This document shows positions 12,101-21,142 of a stretch of 64,000 bases of DNA, piece by piece. Within the stretch, counting starts at the first letter, position 1; each line of letters starts with the position of its first letter. The translations under genes were made by a program, and so were the position numbers. The notes under the pieces are model-generated. The model worked only from the letters and a program-made list of their open reading frames with translations, was not told where the DNA came from and searched no databases. Source of the stretch: Cenococcum geophilum 1.58. Taxonomy: Eukaryota > Ascomycota > Dothideomycetes > Gloniales > Gloniaceae. The DNA lies in assembly GCA_001692895.1 (NCBI GenBank), contig KV748198.1:1400367-1464366 (forward strand), written 5' to 3'.

Positions 12101-12985
12101 CTGCTCAGGAAGGGCGCTGACGTTAACCCGCTGGGAGGAGGATACTACGGTAACGCACTTCAGGCAGCATCGGGCGGGGGCCACGAGAAGGTGGTCGAGC
12201 TGCTGCTCGAGAAGGGCGCTAACGTTAACACGCGAAGACGAGGACGCTACGGCAGCAGCGCGCTGCAGGCAGCATCGAGAAAGGGCCACGAGAAGGTGGT
12301 CGAGCTGCTACTTGGGAGGGGCGCTGACGTTAACGCGCTGGGAAGAGAAAAAGGATACGGTAACGCGCTGCAGGCAGCATCGGGTGGGGGCCACGAGAAG
12401 GTGGTCGAGCTGCTGCTTAGGAAGGGCGCTAACGTTAACACGCGAAGACGAGGACGCCACGGCAGCGCGCTGCAGGCAGCATCGAGCGAGGGTCACGAGA
12501 AGGTGGTCGAGCTGCTACTCGGGAGGGGCGCTGACGTTAACGCGCTGGGAGGAGGAGGAGAATATGGTAACGCGCTGCAGGCAGCATCGGGTGGGGGCCA
12601 CGAGAAGGTGGTCGAGCTGCTGCTTGGGAAGGGCGCCAACGTTAACGTGCAAGGTGGATACTACGGCAACGCACTGCAGGCAGCATCAGGCAGCGGCCAC
12701 GAGAAGGTGGTCGAGCTGCTGCTTGGGAAGGGCGCTAACGTTAACATGCAAGGTGGATACTACGGCAACGCACTGCAGGCAGCATCATGCAGAGGCCACG
12801 AGAAGGTGGTCGAGCTGCTGCTTGGGAAGGGCGCTAACGTTAACGCGCAAGGTGGATACCACGGCAACGCGTTGCAAGCAGCATACTACGGCAACGCGCT
12901 GCAAGCAGTATTCTACGGCAAGGCAGCATCAGGCAGAGGCCACGAGAAGGTGGTCGAGCTACTGCTCGGGAAGGGCGCCGTGTAG
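9139..12985 (+). CDS. NLR-type protein: PNP_UDP - NACHT - ankyrin repeats
   Basis: Three exons (9139..10162, 10214..11051, 11113..12985) give 1244 aa. Residues 10-330 are a nucleoside-phosphorylase-like domain ([52 protein letters not shown]). From residue 342 follows the linker typical of these proteins (WLRPPDPSTNYNKAL, GSGLWFL), then a NACHT NTPase with Walker A GIPGCGKT (about residue 414) and Walker B WIILDALDEC (about 509). The C-terminus holds one degenerate and ten nearly identical ankyrin units of 33-35 aa. Introns 10163..10213 and 11052..11112 (donors GTTAGT) restore the frame. Fungal proteins of this architecture are NLR-like and some NLRs act in heterokaryon incompatibility or response to non-self; the trigger for this one is unknown. 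It reads as intact. Confidence 0.92.
11925..12982 (+). repeat. Tandem array of ten near-identical ankyrin-repeat units
   Basis: The core encoding HEKVVELLL recurs with starts near 11981, 12083, 12185, 12290, 12395, 12497, 12602, 12701, 12800 and 12944, so spacing is 99-105 bp until the last, enlarged unit. Conserved positions match at nucleotide level, not just protein level. Variation sits at the residues before HEK (VK, AG, GG, RK, SE, GS, CR, GR) and in the inter-repeat loop (ALGG, TRRRGR, VQGG). The last unit carries an extra GNALQAAYYGNALQAVFYGK stretch, which looks like slippage. Confidence 0.95.
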
Positions 12986-13153
12986 TTAGGTATAATCGAA
13001 GACGTTATATATATCTATAATATATAGATCTGCTTATAAACTAAATACTAGTATTTATATTTACTTTTCTATCTAGATCTCTATTTTGTAGAGGGGTCTA
13101 GGGGAGCACCTAAATATATAGTATAACTACTTTGCCACCCACCTATTCTAGAA

Positions 13154-13282
13154 TGTTACGCGGGAATGCAGGTATATAGTGGCGTAGAGTCGTTACGAAG
13201 AACGAATCTATATACAAGCGAAGCTATTACGTGATTGTAGGAAGCTCCTATAGATGTCCGTCACCCTCCCTCCCTACTAACA
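13154..13282. repeat. Possible short solo LTR
   Basis: Starts TGTTACGCGG and ends CTACTAACA, so the termini are the inverted TGTTA/TAACA usual for fungal LTRs, about 129 bp. No target-site duplication is evident, so this is weak. Confidence 0.3.
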
Positions 13283-13417
13283 CAAATTAATAATAATAGC
13301 TGGTGATTATCGACGTATACATAACCCCAGGTAATTTGCGATTGTATATTGCTCAGAGCGGCGCGGCTGCGGTGCAGCCATTAACCCTTTTAGGTTCGCA
13401 AAGATCACTACTAAACT

Positions 13418-13505
13418 ATAAAGATGTCTATTCAAAGCGAAGCCACGCCTCCTCTGAACAGCAACATTAATATCTATCACAATTAGCCTTTCGGCTTTTC
13501 GCTTT
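13418..13505. repeat. Short dispersed repeat R1, copy a
   Basis: About 88 bp, matching 14077-14164 except for C/T differences; both end in CGGCTTTTCGCTTT. Nature unknown. Confidence 0.7.
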
Positions 13506-13918
13506 GAAATAAGGCTTATTTAATAGAGATTTTGTTGTTTATTCGTCTTATAGCCCTAATAATGCTATGCCGTACGGCGTTGTGTTGTCGTTGCGATAAA
13601 ACGTCTTACCCCTGGAGGATCGCGAGGTTTCGCGTCGCGTCTTTCCACAGCAGCTGTTGATAAGTAGTCTTTCCTAACAATTTTTCCTATAGGGTTTTTA
13701 ACAGGTTTTAAATTGACGCTTTCTAGCTTCCTCTCTTCCTCCTTCCTACTACGTTGTTGTTGTTAATAGCCTTTAATATTACCTAGAGATTCTACGTTAT
13801 TTGAACGGTCTATTAACGATACCCTACGGGCGTAAAGAGACGATATATATTCCTACATTTATATTGGTTGTTGTGGCGCAGGCCTTGTACCGCTAGGTTC
13901 TAACGGTACGCGTTGTTT

Positions 13919-14076
13919 GGGGTAATGAGTGTGTAATTATCTACTACTGCTTGAGCAGTAGGGAACCTACTATGTAATACAGCAGGTTGGGCGAGATTAC
14001 CCTCTCCTTGGGCCTACACCCCCTAATACAATATAAATACATTATTTGGAATATATCTCTGCGAGCGTGTGTATAG
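13919..14076. repeat. Short repeat R2, copy a
   Basis: About 158 bp from GGGGTAATGAGTG to GCGAGCGTGTGTATAGA, nearly identical to 14223-14381. With TG near the start and GTGTGCA near the end it may be a solo LTR, but no clear duplication of the target was found. Confidence 0.7.
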
Positions 14077-14164
14077 ATAAAGATGTCTATTTAAAGCGAA
14101 GCTACGCCTCCTCTGAACAGCAACATTAATATCTATTACAATTAGCCTTTCGGCTTTTCGCTTT
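14077..14164. repeat. Short dispersed repeat R1, copy b
   Basis: Second copy of the 88 bp repeat, lying directly after R2 copy a. The differences from copy a (for example CAAAGC to TAAAGC) are C-to-T, as RIP would give. Confidence 0.7.
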
Positions 14165-14222
14165 CCCACCCTCCACCCTATAGATAGTTTTGCAGCCTTT
14201 TAGGCTTGCGGTAGGCCTAAGG

Positions 14223-14381
14223 GGGGTAATGAGTGTGTAATTATCTACCACTGCTTGAGCAGTAGGGAACCTACTATGCAATACAGCAGGTTGGGCGAGA
14301 TTACCCTCTCCTCGGGCCTACACCCCCCAATACAATACAAATACATTATTTGGAATATATCTCTGCGAGCGTGTGCATAGA
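14223..14381. repeat. Short repeat R2, copy b
   Basis: Second copy of the 158 bp repeat. The differences are again mainly C/T transitions, with copy b keeping the C. Confidence 0.7.
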
Positions 14382-14748
14382 CTAGCAGCGATATCTCTAC
14401 AACGCTAGACTTTTCATATCCGACTTTAGGGGCCACCTCTCCTCATTGCGAGCTATAAAGGGATTTATAGAACATGATGATACGGCTTGTGACTGGGGTG
14501 CAGAGGACATGGTTTGAGGTTGTCGTCTGGATCTTAGGGACAGGTGCCAAGACCCGGTTAAAGTGCTCAAATCGTGCGAGAAACTCTTAAAAACGGAGTC
14601 TTGCAAACCCCCGCTAAACAGCCTCTGCTTGTATTCTAAGCCCGCTTGTCGGGTCGTCGAACGCTCTCATTCGTTCTTGCTTGTTTTTCGAACCTAGCGG
14701 TCGACCACGTTTTCGCTTATCACCGCACCAGTATCTAAATTGTTTGTA

Positions 14749-15044
14749 CAGTCAAATCTCTTTAGTACGATACCGTTTGTTCACCCGAGCGTATCGTAAT
14801 ACCAATGGTATTGCTATATCAAGAGTCACATGTTAGGTGAATAAGTAGGAGAAAGAGGAGCTTAATACCTAAAAAGGCTTAGGATATCTACCTCACGGGC
14901 CAAATAGGGCCCTCTCCCATACAAATTCTCTACTGGTTATACCGATATTGGTGGTAGGTGTTTAACGATATTGTCAAAAGTCAGATTATCGCAATGCAGA
15001 AGATATCGTTGTGTATCCCATATCGCATTGAGGGGGTTTGACTG
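14749..15044. mobile_element. Pogo/Tc1-like MITE (about 296 bp)
   Basis: The left end CAGTCAAATCTCTTTAGTAC and the reverse complement of the right end, CAGTCAAACCCCCTCAATGC, form terminal inverted repeats that differ mainly by transitions. CAGT ends and a TA on the left (CA on the right) suit the pogo/Fot group. No coding sequence inside, so non-autonomous. Confidence 0.55.
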
Positions 15045-16235
15045 CATCGGGATTGGGGCGCTGAGATCGCTTACCGGGGTGCCCTGGCTGAGGCGCTGGT
15101 CGCTGTGATTGATATACCTATCTCAACTGTCCACCGCGGTGTTTCGCCGGTGATATTGAGCCACTCATGGCCCTGACCCGGACGCCGTGAGCTGGTTCTT
15201 TGAGTATGTATTTGCTTCCTGTATTTCCGCCCACCGCCCCCTGCCCCCTGTCCCTGAATGTCCGTGTGAAAGGATTTGGCTAATGTGTTGAGTAGTCGTG
15301 AAGAGTGCTACGGGAACCAGGTTGCAGTACGCTGGCCTGGCATTTCGGATCTCTCGACTATTAGCTTCGATAACAGGATCAAGAGCTGGACGTGCTGGAA
15401 GGACTGGCATGTTCCGGCGGGTAATCCGACGAAATTTTAAGGCGTTGAGCTCTGCTGCGGCTAGGAATATATAGATGGGGTTTGGTATGGCGGGTTTTGG
15501 TATGCTCTTTCTGAGATGGACAATTAATTGTATTAGCGGTTGCCGGTTCGACTGCCTGGTACCTAGCATGCGCCGTTAGGGCGTGTGCTTAATTTTCAGT
15601 GTCCTAACCATATCTTCTGAATAGCTTCAGGTACATATGAAAATTGTAAGATTCCACCATACACTAATTTTGAATTACTTTCAACGCTTATATAAACCGT
15701 ATGTAGTGTGCCAATGATTGTACGGATTACCACTCACGTGTGCGGAGGATATGCGGTGAAAACAAGCCTTCGCTAGTAGATCTCCAATTTAAGCCACATA
15801 TCTTTGCATCTGATAATTCTGTACTATATTTACGATTTTACCGGTTAATGTTACGTATGTATTTGCTCATGATCCACTGAGGATATTTGATCTACAGCCT
15901 CTAAGTTTCGCGAATTTGAGTGCTCTGCACTCTATATCCAAACAGAAAGCTCCAAGAATGTGCGAAAATCAATAGATAATTCCAAGCATATAAACACCCA
16001 CATCCTACTCCAGAATGAGTAACGCTGAACGTCCTCTCAGCCTCGCAACTCCGGGCTCGGCCAAAATGTCGAGGCCAGAAGGTCGAAACAGGGAACGTAT
16101 CCCTAATATTACGCATCCTCGATCTCATCTCAGTTTCTCCGTTGAGCAGAGTAACGCGCGTTCTTCTTCCATCTCTTTCTCTCACCCAAAATCCCTAGAT
16201 GATCCTAACCTAAGCTCCCAAAACCAGTCCCCAGT

Positions 16236-17855
16236 TCACCACTCCCCGACATCCGGCACCAACTCATCATCAATCTTAGTCCCCAAATCCCTCTCCTCCA
16301 AAAAGACGCGCCCCTTCATCTTCTCCGGCAAATACTCCTGCGCGACCCTCCCATCCACAAAATCCGGGTTATACTTATACTCGCGCCCAAACCCCATCTC
16401 CTTCATGAGCCGCGTCGGCGCACCCCGCAAATGCACCGGCACCGGCAATCCGGCGATACCCGGCTCCTGCAGCGCCGCCAGCGCATTCGACAAGCCGCGG
16501 TACGCGCGCGTGGACTTGGGCGCCAGCGACAGCGCGACAGCGGCGTGCGCGAGGTTGATGCGGCATTCGGGCATGCCGATCTTCTCGCACGCGCTGTAGG
16601 CGGCCGTTGCGAGCGGGAGCAGCGTGTTGTCGGCCAGCCCGACGTCTTCGGATGCGACGACGATCAGGCGTCGCGCGATGTAGAGCGGGTCTTCGCCCGA
16701 CTGCAGCATCCGCGCGAGGTAGTAGAGCGCGGCGTCCGGGTCGCTACCACGGATGGATTTGTGGAACGCCGAGATGGTGTCGTAGTGCTGGTCGCCGGCG
16801 CGGTCGTAGACGAGGGTTTGGGTGAGCGATTTCTTGATTTGCGAGGATGTGATTGCGGGCCGCGTGCTGAGATCCATGGCGAGTTCGAGCAGGTTGAGCG
16901 CGGTGCGGGCGTCGCCGTCCGCGAATGCCGCCAGGTACTGTAGCATCTCGTCATCTAGTAATGGGGACGTGCAGTTTTCGGCCTCGAGGGCCCGTCGTAG
17001 GATAGTGGTGAGGTCGGCGTCAGCGAGTTTGTTTAGAGTGAAAGTGCGACATCGTGAGAGCAAGGCGTTGACGACTTTGAAGGATGGATTTTCGGTAGTG
17101 GCACCGATGAGAGTAATTTGGCCAGCTTCAACAGGGCCGAGGAAGACGTCTTGTTGGGATTTGCTGAATCTGTGTATCTCGTCGCAGAAGATTATGGTCT
17201 TGCGTCCCGTTAAGGTAAGCTCAGTTCTTGCGTCTGAGAAGAGCTTCTTCACTTCCCCCACGCCACTGCTAGTGCTGTTGATTTCGACAAAACGACTGCC
17301 GGCTGTGTTGGCTATGAGCCGTGCGATTGTAGTCTTGCCAGTTCCCGGGTCGCCCCACAGAACCATGGAAGGGACGCGGTCGGCTTCCACAAGCCCGCGG
17401 AGCACCCCTGACGGCCCTACTAGCTCTTGTCCGCAAACCTCATCTAGTGTTCGGGGTCTCATACGTTCGGCCAGAGGAGCCACTTTTTGTAGAGTGCTCA
17501 ACTTAGTTCGTTTATGTAGTAGGGAGGGAGAGGGTGGCTCTCGGCTTGTGGTGGCGTTGATTACATCGTCGTACGATCGTTTCGTGCCCGTTGAGAGCGT
17601 ATTCGTAGGTTCTACATGTTGAGTAGGTGTTGGTGGAGCTAAGGCCGACGGAGACGAGGCTGCATTCTTTACGCTAGAGCTTGTAGCACGTCTCGAAGCA
17701 GGAGCTTGAAAGAAGCTTGACACATTGCTTGAGACATTGGTAGGCTTCTGAGTAGTTTCGTTCAGGTCGATGATGAAAGTCTCGCAGCCCGAGTCGATGT
17801 GGTCGTTAATGTCTTTCTCCTTGACAGGCTTACCGCATATAGGGCAGTCTACCAT
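16236..17855 (-). CDS. mgs1: WRNIP1/Mgs1-type AAA ATPase with UBZ4 finger
   Basis: Single-exon gene of 539 aa. An N-terminal UBZ4 zinc finger has C4, C7, H19 and C24, which binds ubiquitin. After a low-complexity linker comes the MgsA/RarA AAA domain with Walker A GDPGTGKT (about 168-175), Walker B FCDEIH (about 223-228), sensor LIGATTENPSF and an arginine-finger region LSRCRTF, followed by the MgsA C-terminal domain (VASEDVGLAD, RGAPTRLMKEMG). The family acts at stalled replication forks with PCNA and DNA polymerase delta in nuclear DNA-damage tolerance. The start at 17855 puts the zinc finger at the extreme N-terminus as in orthologues. It is divergent from the aminotransferase gene, sharing a 267 bp promoter. 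Confidence 0.95.
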   Translation of the reverse strand: MVDCPICGKPVKEKDINDHIDSGCETFIIDLNETTQKPTNVSSNVSSFFQAPASRRATSSSVKNAASSPSALAPPTPTQHVEPTNTLSTGTKRSYDDVINATTSREPPSPSLLHKRTKLSTLQKVAPLAERMRPRTLDEVCGQELVGPSGVLRGLVEADRVPSMVLWGDPGTGKTTIARLIANTAGSRFVEINSTSSGVGEVKKLFSDARTELTLTGRKTIIFCDEIHRFSKSQQDVFLGPVEAGQITLIGATTENPSFKVVNALLSRCRTFTLNKLADADLTTILRRALEAENCTSPLLDDEMLQYLAAFADGDARTALNLLELAMDLSTRPAITSSQIKKSLTQTLVYDRAGDQHYDTISAFHKSIRGSDPDAALYYLARMLQSGEDPLYIARRLIVVASEDVGLADNTLLPLATAAYSACEKIGMPECRINLAHAAVALSLAPKSTRAYRGLSNALAALQEPGIAGLPVPVHLRGAPTRLMKEMGFGREYKYNPDFVDGRVAQEYLPEKMKGRVFLEERDLGTKIDDELVPDVGEW

Positions 17856-18122
17856 TGCAGCGGATGCAGTTGGTGGTCGAATCGCGTAAATTAACCCTTG
17901 TGGTGAGAAAGTCCGGGGGAGACGGTGCTGCTTTAAAGCGATGTCGGCGCCCTAGCCCGGCGCCAGCCCGGCACCAGCCCGGCTCAAGCTGTGATGACGG
18001 AACGGAGCGGCTTGTTGCTTCAGGCCCATGGCAGTACAAGGAATACAACAGGGACCCTCGCACGCAATAAATTCCCTAAATCAACCTCGACCCCCCCTCC
18101 TTCAGGCAATTTTTATCTGGAG
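17856..18122. promoter_or_regulatory. Shared divergent promoter region
   Basis: The 267 bp between the start codons of the MGS1-type gene (minus) and the aminotransferase gene (plus) must hold both promoters. It includes GC-rich near-repeats of CCCGGC around 17955-17985. No specific factor site is claimed. Confidence 0.5.
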
Positions 18123-19841
18123 ATGTCCACTCTGCTTCAGTCATTGACTAGAAACACGAGATCAAAAGCAGCTGCGAAATACCTATCTCCAAGCTCAACC
18201 ATCACAACCCCCACTACTATCAACACTGCTCCTTTTAGAGCAATGTCGGCAAGTGCAGCGCGCGCTGACCCCTTCAGGCCGGCAAGGAGAGTAGCAGGAC
18301 AGAGACAGGATGTATGGTACGTGGCTGTCACTCAAGCTTCTGATTAAAACTTCGCTAACAATTACTTTTAAGGTCTATCGTCAACGAGGCCGCCGCCGCT
18401 TCTCCAGTCCAGCCCATTGTGAATATGGGCCAAGGCTTCTTCGGATACAATCCTCCTCAATTCGTCATAGACGCTGCCAAACAAGCCCTCGATAAGGTCG
18501 ACTGCAATCAGTACTCGCCCACAAAAGTATCGCATACTCATAACATTGGAGGTTTGGGAGAGTGAGACTGATGAGGAGTCAGGGCCGACCGCGGTTAAAG
18601 AAGGCTATTGCCGATGCATACTCTCCTTTCTTTGGCCGCACTATAGACCCAGAGAAGGAGGTGACGATTACAACTGGCGCAAATGAAGGTAGGAATTGAC
18701 AGCCTAGGGAGAGATGCCGAGTGCTGACTGCGTCTCTGCAGGCATGCTGAGTGCCTTCATGGGCTTTCTCGAGCAGGACGACGAGGTTATAGTTTTCGAG
18801 CCCTTTTTTGATCAGTGGGTATTTCGACCGTCTTTTCCATCCACAGCGCTAACTGTCATCAGGTATATAAGTAACATCGAAATGCCCGGCGGAAAGGTTG
18901 TATACGTCCCCATGCACCCACCACCAAACGGTGCCACCGAAACTTCGTCCGCAGGGGAGTGGAAAATAGACATGGAACAATTCGAGAAGGCTATAACACC
19001 AAAGACACGTATGATTGTCCTCAACTCTCCACACAATCCAATCGGCAAGGTTTTCTCGCGAGAAGAGCTGCAGGCAGTGGGCGATCTCTGCGTTAAACAC
19101 AATATAATCATCCTTTCCGATGAAGTCTACGACAGACTCTATTACGTTCCCTTCACACGCGTCGCAACACTCTCCCCAGAAATCGCCGCTTTGACCTTAA
19201 CAGTGGGCTCTGGCGGCAAGAACTTTTACGCAACCGGCTGGCGCGTGGGATGGCTCATTGGTCCCGAGCACTTGATCAAATATGTCAGCGCAGCTCATAC
19301 CCGAATATGCTATAGTAGTGTCAGTCCCCTACAAGAGGCCGCCGCCATAGGCTTCGAAGAGGCGGAGAAACACAACTTCTGGGATGAGTCAAAGAAGGAG
19401 ATGCGGGGCAAGATGACCAAGTTCAATGCTATTTGGGATGAATTAGGACTGCCAGTAAGTACCGCTCAGCAGTAAATGCCTTCCTAGCCTACTGCTTTAC
19501 TCGAACACAGACATTGGATCACTCATGAGCTTTGTGATGCTAACCCATTCTAGTACTCCGACCCCGAAGGCGGCTACTTCGTCCTCGTCAACATGTCCAA
19601 GGTCCAGCTCCCGGATAACTACGAATTCCCACCTCACGTGGCCGAACGACCGCGCGACTTCAAGCTTGCCTGGTTCCTTATCAAAGAAGTCGGTGTAGCA
19701 GCTATCCCACCAACTGAATTTTTCACTCCCGAAAACGCGCATATTGTTGAGGACTGGCTGCGCTTTGCTGTTTGTAAGAATGACGACGTGTTAGAGACAG
19801 CTCAGGAGCGTTTGAGGGGACTCAAGAAATACATCAAATAA
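18123..19841 (+). CDS. Kynurenine aminotransferase / cysteine-S-conjugate beta-lyase (Bna3-like)
   Basis: Six exons (18123..18316, 18373..18526, 18583..18688, 18742..18814, 18863..19454, 19554..19841) give 468 aa. Residues 1-60 (MSTLLQSLTRNTRSKAAAKY, Arg/Ser-rich, no acid) look like a mitochondrial presequence. The body is a fold-type I aminotransferase: NMGQGFFGYNPP, YSPTKGRPRLKKAIA, TTGANEGMLSAF, NSPHNPIG, SDEVYDRL and the PLP-lysine region GSGGKNFYATGWRVGW. The family converts kynurenine to kynurenic acid and cleaves cysteine conjugates; substrate here is inferred. The ATG at 18123 was chosen over in-frame 17991 because the latter falls in the MGS1 promoter; an internal ATG (MSASAARADPF) could make a cytosolic form. 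Confidence 0.92.
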
Positions 19842-20260
19842 TTAAATGAAGGAAAAGGGAAAAGAGGAGGAGAAATAGAAGGAGAAAGAACCTGTTATTG
19901 AGCAAGGTCAAGCACGTTGAATAGAAGGATTCCCCATCCCAGAGTTTGATCTTAAGAGGTTTAGAAATACAGGATCTACGCGAGAGCTGACTCGGCTTGG
20001 TTATAACATTGATTCGATGTTTATACTTTAGGTGTAGAGCAAGTGCTAGAGCTGCCTCAGGGGGGAGGGATTGGGTTCAATGGCATGCGATGAAACATTT
20101 AATTAGATAGTTCGCATCGCCAGATATCTCACATCTAGCATCTCCCAGCATCTCCTTCCGACATCACTTAGAGGCACTACTATAGAACTAGACCATCAAA
20201 CCCATCCATTAATCTACGCGTTCCAGCATTCGGCTTTGTACGCTCTAAGCCCCGACCAGA
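19842..20260. other. Intergenic, no supported gene
   Basis: 3' flank of the aminotransferase gene and the downstream side of the DUF3433-like relic. Purine-rich after the stop codon; nothing else seen. Confidence 0.5.
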
Positions 20261-20805
20261 CTACCAATCCTCATAAACAAACCCCTCAGCATCGACCCCA
20301 ACCCTCACCAGCCCACCCGTCCCCTCCCCCAGCCCAAGCCCATACCGCACGCCCATCTCCTCCACGCACCGGTCCTGCGCCCGCGTCCCCAGCCCCCCGA
20401 CATCCAACACCATCTCCGGCACGCGCGACCCGCACAGGTAATACGGCACCGCGGCCACCGTCCGCCGGCGCGGCGGTAGCGTGGGCCGCGAATAGAAGAA
20501 CAGCACGCACAGCGAGGCCTGCATGACGCACAGGATGGCGACGCTGAGCCAGGTCGAGACGGCGAACGCGGTCTAGGAGGTGGCGTTGTTGAAGGGGACG
20601 TTCGCGAGGGCCACGGTGAGAACGTCGACCAGGACGGCGGTGAGGGCGACGGGGGCGGCGGGGAGGTCGGCACGGCGGAGGAGGGTGGACGGGAGGGCGG
20701 TTAGGGGGCTGGAGAGCGTGGAGAGCAGGATCGAGGTGAGAGTCGTGGCGCGCCGCTTCGAGAGGCGGGTGTAGGGGGCTAGGGAGGCGATATCTGCGGC
20801 TGGGT
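20261..20805 (-). pseudogene. C-terminal relic of a DUF3433-like membrane protein
   Basis: The minus strand from about 20805 reads YTRLSKRRATTLTSILLSTL, then VDVLTVALANVPF, then after an in-frame TAG (20575..20573) TAFAVSTWLSVAILCVMQAS and LFFYSRPTLPPRRRTVAAV, PYYLCGSRVPEMVLDVGGLG, ending VYEDW. Hydrophobic segments and the order of these motifs resemble the C-terminal part of fungal DUF3433 membrane proteins, which are normally above 1000 aa. Only about 180 codons remain and the stop sits where a CAG glutamine codon is plausible, so a C-to-T change is likely. The base composition is GC-rich, unlike the RIP-affected repeats. The family assignment is from memory of the motif pattern. Confidence 0.5.
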
Positions 20806-21142
20806 TAGCGGGAGAAGCTGAGGGGGGGTTACGGGGGGCTGTGCGTGCCTTGGAAGGTGCGGTTCTAGGGAGGCCACAAAGCGGGAACGCGAGGATGATG
20901 GCGTGGATCCGGTGGGGATGGCTCATCTGCAGCCGCCATTGTATGGCAGAGTAGAGCATATAGCGACAACTATAGCTGCGATAACGCCACGTTACCCCTT
21001 TAAGAAATAGATAATTCATCGCCGATGAACTTTCTTAGAGAGATCGCAAAGCTCGGAACATTGCGCTTCACGTAGGAGGCGCAGGCGCAATCGGCAAAGG
21101 CAAAGGCAAAGGGTCTTTTCCAAGCATGTAACCTCCATGCGC

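Larger units (their letters stand above)
12986..16235. other. Repeat-bearing spacer without supported genes
   Basis: Between the NLR gene and the MGS1-type gene. It holds an LTR-like segment, two interleaved short repeat families and a pogo-like MITE, listed separately. The stretch 15045-16235 shows no element I can name; ORFs there (for example 15569-15165 minus) have no recognisable protein. Confidence 0.6.

Noticed and set aside
12312-12989. 225-codon plus-strand ORF overlapping the ankyrin array
   Set aside because: Frame-shifted shadow of the repeat; long only because the unit length keeps the frame open.
15510-15560. GGTTCGACTGC resembling a tRNA T-loop
   Set aside because: No acceptor, D or anticodon arms can be formed around it.
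16822-17622. 266-codon plus-strand ORF
   Set aside because: Antisense to the MGS1-type gene; no recognisable motif.
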